Shown here piece by piece: positions 1 through 5,469 of a stretch of 5,812 bases of DNA. This DNA is from Chitinophagales bacterium (GTDB lineage: Bacteria; Bacteroidota; Bacteroidia; Chitinophagales; Chitinophagaceae). Location of the stretch: assembly GCA_015654495.1 (NCBI GenBank), contig JAATGW010000667.1, forward strand, positions 1-5,812. The letters run 5' to 3'. The position numbers and the translations under genes are program-made. Under the pieces are notes generated by a model. It worked only from the letters and a program-made list of their open reading frames with translations, was not told the DNA's origin and searched no databases. Within the stretch, counting starts at the first letter, position 1; each line of letters starts with the position of its first letter.

Positions 1-230
1 CCCGGCATTACCCATGAATCTGAAAGGTCGATCACATTGTCCTGCTTGCTGAATTTCAGGTCCGGACCTACTGCTTTAATTTTCCCGGACTCTACGATTA
101 TGATCTGATTGTCCAGCATTTTGCCCGTTCTGGAATCAAACAGGTGGCCGGCTTTTATTACAGTGGTTTGCGCACCAGAAGAAAGATCAATAAGCAAAAA
201 AATGAAAAGAAGTTTCTTGAAGATGGTCAT
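1..230 (-). CDS. Exported amidohydrolase, amino-terminal part only
   Basis: This is the first 76 codons of a gene that leaves the window at base 1. The start ATG is at 230-228. Residues 1-20 form a Sec signal peptide: Lys-Lys at 5-6, a hydrophobic core at 7-15, and Ser-Gly-Ala at the end with cleavage before Gln21. The mature part begins 'VIKAGHLFDSRTGKMLDNQ', followed by 'IIIVESGKIKAVG' and 'VIDLSDSWVMPG'. This is the amino-terminal beta-sandwich of metal-dependent amidohydrolases (imidazolonepropionase/prolidase-like, TIM-barrel type). In that family 'VMPG' runs straight into the first metal-binding HxH motif, which here would lie just outside the window. Such exported proteins hydrolyse amide or peptide-like bonds in the periplasm, but the substrate cannot be read from this fragment. 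The gap to the VOC gene upstream is 210 bp, so it may have its own promoter. I found no convincing promoter motif. The family call is firm; the specificity is open. Confidence 0.88.
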   Translation of the reverse strand, partial: MTIFKKLLFIFLLIDLSSGAQTTVIKAGHLFDSRTGKMLDNQIIIVESGKIKAVGPDLKFSKQDNVIDLSDSWVMP

Positions 231-312
231 GGAATTGTATTTATGTATTACCGAGGTTTAATTTATTATTCCGGAAAAAACTTTGAAAAATAGCGGTCCG
301 GTTCGGTTGATT

Positions 313-342
313 CAGCACGTGCTGCCTTACCCTACTGGCAGC
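313..342. repeat. Overlapping inverted repeats in the amidohydrolase upstream region
   Basis: Bases 313-324 are a perfect 12-bp palindrome, CAGCACGTGCTG. Bases 321-326 (GCTGCC) and 337-342 (GGCAGC) form a six-pair stem with a 10-base loop. The two structures share GCTG at 321-324, so in RNA only one can form at a time. They sit in a patch (292-360) that is about 59% GC by hand count, clearly richer than the surrounding DNA, and about 90 bases ahead of the amidohydrolase start. No run of T follows on either strand, so this is not a standard intrinsic terminator. A role as operator or leader structure is only a guess. Confidence 0.4.
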
Positions 343-420
343 GTTGGCCGGATATCTGCAGAAATTAAATGCTGGTTGAAATGAGAGCGATGTGCACATT
401 TGATCATACGGTATCAAGGT

Positions 421-433
421 TGTCGAAACGACA
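421..433. repeat. Small inverted repeat just after the VOC gene
   Basis: TGTCG (421-425) and CGACA (429-433) can pair across a three-base loop, 8 bp beyond the VOC stop codon on the minus strand. The stem is short and no T-tract follows, so at best it is a weak 3'-end stabilising hairpin. It may be chance. Confidence 0.2.
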
Positions 434-440
434 TCCCTCG

Positions 441-914
441 TTAACCTATTGTACTTTCGGGAGGAGGTAGTTCTTTCAGATAAAGTAGTTCTATCAGCAC
501 TGCCGGCTCATTCAATTGAAAATAACAAAATTCAAAAAAACCTTCCGTGTAGCCGTGCTGTAATATTTTATGACCTTGTTTCAGAAGCTCCTCTTTGGCA
601 GATTGCATACTCGCAAGATCTGCATAAGCGAGGCAGGTATGGTGATAGCCTTCACCCTTCGATTTCAGGAATTCGGAATAAACGCTGTTGCCGGAATGGG
701 GTGATAGTAATTCAAGGTTAGCGCCACCGATTTGTGCAAATGCAGCTTTGAAAGAAAATGGCGAAGGTTCACCGTTAACAAAACAATGTTCAGGGCTAAT
801 TGTCCAGATATTCCAACTGACTGAAAGTTGTTCAGCTAAAATGGTAGCGGATTTTTCCAGGTCATTCACTACAATACTGGTATGATGCAAAGTTGCTGAG
901 GTTGAAACAGGCAT
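441..914 (-). CDS. VOC-family (glyoxalase/methylmalonyl-CoA epimerase-like) protein
   Basis: A 157-residue protein forming one vicinal-oxygen-chelate unit of two beta-alpha-beta-beta-beta modules. Module 1 begins 'LHHTSIVVNDLEKSA' (residues 9-23) and ends 'NLELLSPHSGNS' (66-77). Module 2 begins 'GEGYHHTCLAY' (87-97) and ends 'AVLIELLYL' (138-146). The expected metal ligands are all present: His11, Glu68, His91 or His92, and Glu142. The phrases 'LELLSP' and 'GEGYHH' resemble methylmalonyl-CoA epimerase (Glyoxalase_4 type), but the substrate is not proven. VOC enzymes of this kind do epimerisation, isomerisation or lyase chemistry on a bound divalent metal in the cytoplasm. The frame is open back to an ATG at 1049 (202 residues). 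I chose the ATG at 914 because the extra 45 residues look unlike protein of this family and would overlap the preceding gene. The gap to that gene is 121 bp. Family sure, reaction unknown. Confidence 0.85.
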   Translation of the reverse strand: MPVSTSATLHHTSIVVNDLEKSATILAEQLSVSWNIWTISPEHCFVNGEPSPFSFKAAFAQIGGANLELLSPHSGNSVYSEFLKSKGEGYHHTCLAYADLASMQSAKEELLKQGHKILQHGYTEGFFEFCYFQLNEPAVLIELLYLKELPPPESTIG

Positions 915-1035
915 GTTATTGAGTTTTGAATTGAAACATCTGAAAGATAAATAATATTTTAACCTAACCGAATTCCTTCCGGAGTTCAGAGTTATTGCCT
1001 GTTCCATATCTACCTTATTAAAGACAGTCTGTATT

Positions 1036-1800
1036 TTACAGATCTTCAAAACTATCTGCCAGATCGGAGTTCCGTGGAATGGAAAGAATGGTATAGTGTT
1101 TTGGCAAAAACCAGCTGATCTGTTCCTGGCGCTCTTGCAAATGTTCAGGAGAACTAAAGTCTTCCAGGAAAATATTAAATGCGAGTTCCTGAATCACCTT
1201 TCTGTCGACAGCACGACAGATCATCAGTAATTTCGGATTTTGAATTCCATAATATTGCAGGAAAGATTTTAAGGCTTTTCTTGTCGCCTTTGGTAAAAAG
1301 CTTTCAGAAGGTTGAGCTACCAGTACTTTTTCCGCTTTTTGAATAATCTCAACGCCGGGTAAATCCGGGTGGTTTTTTCGGGAATAAAATTCTCCATTGA
1401 GATGCAGATTTACAATATCACCATGCGAGAAAACCCATTCAGCTGAATACTTATTTGGATTGATAGCTACACCAAAACCTTTTTCCAGCAGAAAATCATC
1501 CTTCATATTTCTTATACAAAAGGATTGGAAAGCCTTGCCGGGTTCAGGTGTATTCAAAACAAAATAAGGGAATCCGTCCGGGCCTTGTGATACCTGCGGA
1601 TCAGCACATGCAAAACTGGCAGATTGCACATCATCAAGAAATGTCTGACGCCAGTTGTCATCTCGCTGATCCCGTGGAACATTAAAAAGTTCCACCATTT
1701 TATAAGTCCCGTTGATATCGCATTCCTGCCGCGGATTTGTTGGAGAAGTGCTTTGCGGAGTAGATGATTTCTTATTTTTCAGAAAATCAAAAAGTCCCAT
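1036..1800 (-). CDS. Uncharacterised cytoplasmic protein, possibly SseB-like
   Basis: A 254-residue soluble protein without signal peptide or membrane helix. It opens with 'MGLFDFLKNKK' and a Ser/Thr/Pro-rich linker (residues 12-24). Residues about 30-140 form a first mixed alpha/beta region ('GFPYFVLNTPEPGKAF', 'GFGVAINPNKYSAEWVFSHGD'). Residues about 155-243 form a second. The second contains 'VLVAQPSESFLPKATRKALK' (159-178) and ends '…FLPKHYTILSIP' (231-242). This resembles the SseB carboxy-terminal domain pattern: a Gln-Pro after a strand, a helix, a strand reporting on 'bonus' residues, and a final 'lP.gY.v…vP' strand. The match is from memory of the pattern and is weak. SseB proteins have no settled biochemical role. 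The start lies 13 bp after the stop of the secreted protein at 1814-2410, so the two are almost certainly cotranscribed. The ATG choice is clear. It could equally be an unnamed Bacteroidota family. Confidence 0.8.
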   Translation of the reverse strand: MGLFDFLKNKKSSTPQSTSPTNPRQECDINGTYKMVELFNVPRDQRDDNWRQTFLDDVQSASFACADPQVSQGPDGFPYFVLNTPEPGKAFQSFCIRNMKDDFLLEKGFGVAINPNKYSAEWVFSHGDIVNLHLNGEFYSRKNHPDLPGVEIIQKAEKVLVAQPSESFLPKATRKALKSFLQYYGIQNPKLLMICRAVDRKVIQELAFNIFLEDFSSPEHLQERQEQISWFLPKHYTILSIPRNSDLADSFEDL

Positions 1801-1813
1801 CTGATTTGATTTC

Positions 1814-2410
1814 TTATTTTTTAAAACTGGAATTTTTCAGCATAGTCTCTACCTGGTTTCTGAACTCATCTTCCAGATAAACATAAGAAATCCCGAAATC
1901 AAAGCCTTTATGCAGTTTGCTCAGTAACACCACAGTCATAAAGTATTTGCCGTTTAATTGAATATCCAGATTGTATTGGTGGAAAAGAAGGCCGTCAATT
2001 AACGTTGTGCCTGTTGTTGAATCAATCTTGAAATCCAGCCCTTGTTTTTTGAACTCCTCTGTGAAACCGGTAAACATCACATCTTTCACCAGTTGGTTGT
2101 TGGTTTTCCAATTGCCATCAACTTCAATGTCGTAGGGTGTGATTGTCGAATTAAAAAAGTTATGTTTATTTTTTGTGGCACTTATCAGTGTTCTGGTAGT
2201 TGAGACATCGATTTCTGAACCGAGTGCAGATTCAAATAGTTTCTTACCTTTTTCATTGTTGGCTTTGTCAGCTTCTGCATCGAGAATTTCGAAATCGACC
2301 GGAATCGAAATCGACCAGCTCACTTCTTTGAAAACAAATTTTCGTTCTGTTTCCTGTGCATTTGCTGAAAAAATAAGTAAAGAGATCAGCGCTGAAAAGA
2401 TGAATTTCAT
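1814..2410 (-). CDS. Secreted protein of unknown function
   Basis: A 198-residue protein with a clear Sec signal peptide at residues 1-18: Lys2, a hydrophobic core, and Ala-Asn-Ala followed by Gln19. There is no lipobox Cys, so it should be released into the periplasm or outside. The mature part alternates short strands and helices. 'SWSISIPVDFEI' (about 32-43) and the closing strand-helix 'ISYVYLEDEFRNQVETMLKNSSF' with a Phe-rich end recall the small MOG1/PsbP-like fold often seen in exported Bacteroidota proteins. That is an inference from pattern, not a firm match. No catalytic motif is visible. It is the first gene of a likely two-gene unit with the SseB-like gene 13 bp downstream, pairing an exported and a cytoplasmic protein. 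The upstream 273 bp hold possible regulatory repeats, but no promoter I would stake much on. Confidence 0.82.
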   Translation of the reverse strand: MKFIFSALISLLIFSANAQETERKFVFKEVSWSISIPVDFEILDAEADKANNEKGKKLFESALGSEIDVSTTRTLISATKNKHNFFNSTITPYDIEVDGNWKTNNQLVKDVMFTGFTEEFKKQGLDFKIDSTTGTTLIDGLLFHQYNLDIQLNGKYFMTVVLLSKLHKGFDFGISYVYLEDEFRNQVETMLKNSSFKK

Positions 2411-2438
2411 AGTAGGTGTTGTGTTGTTACAATTACAG

Positions 2439-2454
2439 ATTTTCTACTGAAAAT
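2439..2454. repeat. 16-bp inverted repeat ahead of the secreted-protein gene
   Basis: ATTTTC (2439-2444) and GAAAAT (2449-2454) are perfect inverted arms around a four-base centre, located 29-44 bp before the ATG at 2410. The position fits a promoter or operator. In DNA this AT-rich, such a repeat can also arise by chance. A weak minus-strand promoter-like pair (TTG at 2458-2456 and TAATTGTA at 2434-2427) brackets it. Confidence 0.25.
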
Positions 2455-2683
2455 GCAATGGAGATTGCCTTTATAGCTAAGAATGCCAAAGATTTCGCAT
2501 CCCTGTTTGAAAACCTCATATGATCGTTATTATTGTGTTTTGATCGAGCGTCAGCAAACATATATTATTTCTTTTTACAACAATATAGGTTTTAATCTGT
2601 CTTTCGTGCTGGTGACTGGCTCCATCCGGTCCAGGTAACTCACTGAAAGCAGTATTGATATTTGGGAAAGCAGCAACCAATTT

Positions 2684-3493
2684 TCAGATATTATTTTGCA
2701 TGTTTTCTAATAGTTGGTTAAGCATAATTGCGTTTTCATTTATTTCATCACTTTCAAAATTCCGAACAGATAGTATTGGAAGAAGACTGTTATAAAGTTC
2801 AGGTTTATTAAGCCGGTTGACGATTTGTTCTTTAATCCATTTATTATAGGCGATAGGATAGACCCGGTTTGAGATGAAGAGGGCCTGCAGAAATTCCTGA
2901 AAAGCCTTATATAAAATATCAAAAGCCTGAAAATACAGTTCTCTCTTTGTGAATATAGGGATATGGTTTAAGTCGTACCTGCAGGCATCTGTGGCCATTT
3001 TGAGCCTTTGTGAACGCAGTTCTTCAGAATAAAAAGGAAGCCATTCTTTTCTTAGTTGCAGAAAATAGTCTCCGGGACTATGCATAGGAGCGGAATAGCA
3101 AAGCTGATTTCCTATTTCAAGTTCAAAATAATTTATGGGCTCGCCTTTCCCTGCATGTTCCGGAATATAATGACCGTCAATGAGGTCAAGGTGTAAATGC
3201 GCATACGGATTTGACTGCCGGTATTTTAAAATTGAACTTTGTTGTTCAACATAGACCTTCCAGGCTTTCTCAAGTAAGTTGATTTCAATTTCCGGAATTC
3301 CTGGTTTTATCAGAATTGCAAAGTCGAGATCGCTTTCGGGCGATGCTTGTCCTCTTGCGCATGAGTTCACAACCAGAACCGTGTCGACAGCAGGTTTTGC
3401 CAGGAAGAAGTGGTTTACCAGTTCGGCTGTATCCCTGTGAAGCTGGGTAGGAAACACGGGTGGATGGATCTCATATTTTGCGTGTGGTTCCAT
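2684..3493 (-). CDS. Nucleotidyltransferase-fold protein (Pol beta superfamily)
   Basis: A 269-residue cytoplasmic protein. Residues 41-62 carry the minimal nucleotidyltransferase signature 'NSCARGQASPESDLDFAIL'. The metal-binding acids are Asp55 and Asp57, and the usual third carboxylate is probably Asp103 in 'HLHLDLIDG'. The family normally has Gly-Ser at the head of this motif. Here it is Asn43-Ser44, and the DNA codon is AAC. Residues about 150-269 are largely helical with aromatic-rich helices ('YFQAFDILYKAFQEFLQALF'), like the substrate-binding carboxy-terminal domains of aminoglycoside adenylyltransferases and related single-chain enzymes. The protein therefore probably transfers a nucleotide to a small molecule or protein, target unknown. 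It is a single-chain form, not a short MNT/HEPN-type toxin-antitoxin pair, as no small helical partner gene sits beside it. It has its own 167-bp upstream gap. After the TGA the same frame stays open for 55 more codons. Confidence 0.85.
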   Translation of the reverse strand: MEPHAKYEIHPPVFPTQLHRDTAELVNHFFLAKPAVDTVLVVNSCARGQASPESDLDFAILIKPGIPEIEINLLEKAWKVYVEQQSSILKYRQSNPYAHLHLDLIDGHYIPEHAGKGEPINYFELEIGNQLCYSAPMHSPGDYFLQLRKEWLPFYSEELRSQRLKMATDACRYDLNHIPIFTKRELYFQAFDILYKAFQEFLQALFISNRVYPIAYNKWIKEQIVNRLNKPELYNSLLPILSVRNFESDEINENAIMLNQLLENMQNNI

Positions 3494-3660
3494 TTAATCA
3501 GGTGTCAACAATTGCGATATATCCGCATGACTATTTATTTAGAGTTGATCTCAAAAATCAAAACTCGTTTTTTTCAAAAAAATACTAAACAGAGGTTCAA
3601 TAAATATAAGCAAATCTGTCCTCGGAAAAGCAGGACTAATTCAGATCAATTGGTCGGCTG

Positions 3661-4848
3661 CTAATTGAGTGGGATACCAAATAAGCTAACTTTTTTTTCA
3701 TAAAACATGGATTTGCGTTTTGATTTCCCCTTGCTGAAATAAAGCGTCAGCCAATCCTGCTGCTCTTTCAAATATGCTGAAATGTCGTTGATGGATTTTT
3801 TAAACTGGCTTATCATTGGCCCTGTACTAATGTCAGGATCTGATATCTGGCCGAGTTTATCTTTTGCTTCTTTCAGGGTTGCTGCTACGGTATCAAGCAT
3901 TTTCTGAATTTCGGGATCAGATTTTGAAGGAGTGAATTGCTTATTGCGGTACTGAATAAAGGCATTCAGGCTATTTGATGATTCGTTGTATAAAGCAACA
4001 GCAGAATTGTAAAGCGTTATATTCTTATTTTGTTTTTCATTTTCGATCTCCATTTTAATATGTCTTAACCTGTCAAAAACGAGGGAGTTCTTTACCCCGT
4101 TTTTTTCTATTCTGTAAGACGAAGAAGTTAATTGAGCAATATGACCCTGCTTTTCATATTCCCGGATGGAATCTGCATAATTAAAAAACGGTCTGGTATT
4201 TACCTGCAATGTTTTTCCTTCCGTGAATTCCTGGTTGCTTATGGGATAATAAAGGAACTGCCACAAATAATCAAATGGCATATGCGACTTTATAAAAACA
4301 CCTGGAGCTGATTTGAAATAATAATTATTTATCTTCTTGTAGAATTTTCCTCCATTCACATATCCTGATCCCCATGTAGGATCAAAGAGAAACCACGCAG
4401 TGTCAATATACGCTGCATTCCAGGCATGAGGGATATAGTCAGCAAATCCGTTCTGTTTGGTATATCCTTCTATAACAAATGCTTTAATGCCGCATTTTAA
4501 ACAGATGTCTGCAAAAATGGCTGCATAATTTTCGCAGATCCCTTTTCTTGTTTTTAATGTCTTGCCGATCCTTTCTTCAGCTGTACTATAAAAATCAATT
4601 GCAAACATATTTTCTACATCATACTGAATATTGCCTGCAAGCCAGATGAAAATTGCGCGCGTCTTGTCAATGTCTGTTTTGAAACAGGCATTAATATATC
4701 CTGCAATAGCCGATGTGTTCCCCGTCAGTGAATCGGGAACCTTTAAAGCCAGACTATCTACCGTCGCAAATGCGGGCACTGGTTTTTTTTGTGATAGTGC
4801 TATATCTGTCAGAGTTGTAAATAAAAGAAGAAATAGTAATTTTTTCAT
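3661..4848 (-). CDS. Secreted transglutaminase-like cysteine protein
   Basis: A 395-residue exported protein. Residues 1-19 are a signal peptide: Lys2-Lys3, a Leu/Phe-rich core, and cleavage before Gln20. Residues about 45-165 form a transglutaminase-like (papain-fold) domain. The lead helix 'DKTRAIFIWLAGNIQYD' (61-77) precedes the catalytic Cys105 in 'RKGICENYAAIF', His141 in 'IPHAWNA' and Asp156 in 'LFDPTWG', so the triad is complete. Bacterial secreted members usually cleave or modify peptides, but the substrate is not known. Residues about 165-240 are a Tyr/Phe-rich linker ('FKSAPGVFIKSHMPFDYLWQF'). Residues about 260-370 are predicted long helices, possibly coiled coil. The end (372-386) is strongly basic, followed by a short hydrophobic tail. 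The gene stands alone, with 167 bp before the next gene and 267 bp after the membrane-protein gene. A near-miss promoter element (TAATTTCG) lies about 30 bp before the start. Confidence 0.9.
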   Translation of the reverse strand: MKKLLFLLLFTTLTDIALSQKKPVPAFATVDSLALKVPDSLTGNTSAIAGYINACFKTDIDKTRAIFIWLAGNIQYDVENMFAIDFYSTAEERIGKTLKTRKGICENYAAIFADICLKCGIKAFVIEGYTKQNGFADYIPHAWNAAYIDTAWFLFDPTWGSGYVNGGKFYKKINNYYFKSAPGVFIKSHMPFDYLWQFLYYPISNQEFTEGKTLQVNTRPFFNYADSIREYEKQGHIAQLTSSSYRIEKNGVKNSLVFDRLRHIKMEIENEKQNKNITLYNSAVALYNESSNSLNAFIQYRNKQFTPSKSDPEIQKMLDTVAATLKEAKDKLGQISDPDISTGPMISQFKKSINDISAYLKEQQDWLTLYFSKGKSKRKSMFYEKKVSLFGIPLN

Positions 4849-4908
4849 AGTGTTGCTGCACGGGGTTGAAATTGGGAACGAAATTACGAAAGTTGGAATG
4901 ATTTTTTA

Positions 4909-4936
4909 GGCAGCAGGCAGCAGGCAGGAGGCAGCA
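4909..4936. repeat. Heptamer array, four GGCAGCA units
   Basis: Four directly adjacent 7-bp units begin at 4909, 4916, 4923 and 4930. Three are exactly GGCAGCA and the third is GGCAGGA. The array is followed by the tail GATAAG (4937-4942), CAAAGT (4944-4949) and GAAGA (4960-4964). The same tail recurs after the second array at 5032. It lies about 60 bp upstream of the transglutaminase-like gene in a GC-poor setting, so the composition stands out. Not coding in any plausible frame. Confidence 0.85.
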
Positions 4937-4984
4937 GATAAGGCAAAGTCATCAAAAAAGAAGAGGTGATCCGTCAATTCTTAC

Positions 4985-5016
4985 CGTTTCTTCCTGTTTT
5001 CGTTTCTTCATGTTAG
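4985..5016. repeat. Tandem duplication of a 16-bp unit
   Basis: Bases 4985-5000 (CGTTTCTTCCTGTTTT) and 5001-5016 (CGTTTCTTCATGTTAG) are adjacent copies matching at 13 of 16 positions. They lie between the two GGCAGCA arrays. The pyrimidine-rich content raises the chance of coincidence, but the first nine bases are identical. Confidence 0.55.
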
Positions 5017-5031
5017 TGGTTTTTGAATGGA

Positions 5032-5045
5032 GGCAGCAGGCAGCA
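5032..5045. repeat. Second GGCAGCA array, two units, with shared tail
   Basis: Two exact GGCAGCA units (5032-5038, 5039-5045) are followed by GATAAG (5046-5051), CAAAGT (5054-5059), CAAAA (5062-5066) and GAAGA (5068-5072). The same words follow the first array, displaced by 108-110 bp with small indels. The two therefore look like diverged copies of one element of roughly 40-65 bp, with a variable heptamer number at the left end. Confidence 0.8.
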
Positions 5046-5102
5046 GATAAGTTCAAAGTAGCAAAAGGAAGATGGTCTGGTCCAGATGTTGGTGTTTAAA
5101 TA

Positions 5103-5130
5103 TAACGTTTAACTTTTAACGTTTAACGTT
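5103..5130. repeat. Heptamer array, four TAACGTT units
   Basis: Four adjacent 7-bp units begin at 5103, 5110, 5117 and 5124. All are TAACGTT except the second, TAACTTT. Each unit contains the palindrome AACGTT. The right half is coding: on the minus strand it supplies the last codons (Asn-Val-Lys-Arg) and the TAA stop (5118-5116) of the membrane-protein gene. The left half is the start of its 3' untranslated region. Confidence 0.85.
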
Positions 5131-5469
5131 ATACCTCATATATCCACCTGCAATTGAAGCGGGTGCAAACAAAAAAATAGCAAGAATCTGTGTCCAGTGA
5201 TTGCCTTCTGATTTGAAAAATGAAAACGCTGCAAAACCGGCAATGATGAAGGCAAGGATATAATTTACTGTGAGTTTCCCTGATCCGGAAATCGCCTTTG
5301 CTGCGAAACCAGAAATAAAAGAACAAATAATTCCATAGATCGCAGTAATAATTGCGAATGAAATTGACGGATCGGCATGTGGTGCTCTTGATGATAGTTT
5401 AAAAAATGTAAGTGAGGTAAAAACAAAAATGGCGTAACCGACGATGATACCAACGCTATTCCTTACCAT
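5116..5469 (-). CDS. Small four-helix inner-membrane protein, function unknown
   Basis: A 117-residue, very hydrophobic protein with four predicted membrane helices, at about residues 5-23, 36-57, 67-85 and 92-110. Short loops join them ('KLSSRAPHADPS', 'KAISGSGK', 'KSEGNH'), and the basic end 'MRYNVKR' is probably cytoplasmic. Gly/Ala-rich helices ('IIAGFAAF', 'FISGFAAKAI') suggest tight packing. I do not recognise the family and see no catalytic or ligand motif. The ATG at 5469 is the first in frame and is preceded by an A-rich stretch. An exact Bacteroidota-type -7 box (TAAGTTTG, minus strand 5629-5622) lies about 150 bp upstream, but no partner -33 box is evident. The last four codons and the stop come from the TAACGTT heptamer array, so the original carboxy terminus may have been replaced by repeat sequence. 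Confidence 0.72.
   Translation of the reverse strand: MVRNSVGIIVGYAIFVFTSLTFFKLSSRAPHADPSISFAIITAIYGIICSFISGFAAKAISGSGKLTVNYILAFIIAGFAAFSFFKSEGNHWTQILAIFLFAPASIAGGYMRYNVKR

Noticed and set aside
241..399. A 52-codon minus-strand frame ending 10 bp before the amidohydrolase start.
   Set aside because: Its composition (many Asn, Gln and Arg) is unlike the neighbouring proteins, the opposite strand is also open here, and it lies over the GC-rich hairpin patch. Probably chance.
449..885. Two overlapping plus-strand frames opposite the VOC gene.
   Set aside because: They are antisense to a well-supported gene, have no recognisable domain and overlap each other.
2139..2450. A 103-codon plus-strand frame with hydrophobic ends.
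   Set aside because: It is antisense to the secreted-protein gene. The hydrophobic stretch is the complement of that gene's signal peptide region and upstream DNA.
3619..3637. GTCCT and AGGAC inverted arms after the transglutaminase-like gene, considered as a terminator.
   Set aside because: The stem has only five pairs with a nine-base loop, and no T-run follows on the minus strand.
3410..3664. A plus-strand frame across the gap between the nucleotidyltransferase and transglutaminase-like genes.
   Set aside because: It has low-complexity Lys/Arg/Gln content, no motif, and partly overlaps the nucleotidyltransferase start.
4631..4909. A 92-codon plus-strand frame.
   Set aside because: It is antisense to the amino-terminal part of the transglutaminase-like gene, whose signal peptide and catalytic motifs are clear.
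4909..5130. The repeat cluster considered as a CRISPR array.
   Set aside because: The units are 7 bp and directly adjacent with no spacers, and no cas gene is present.
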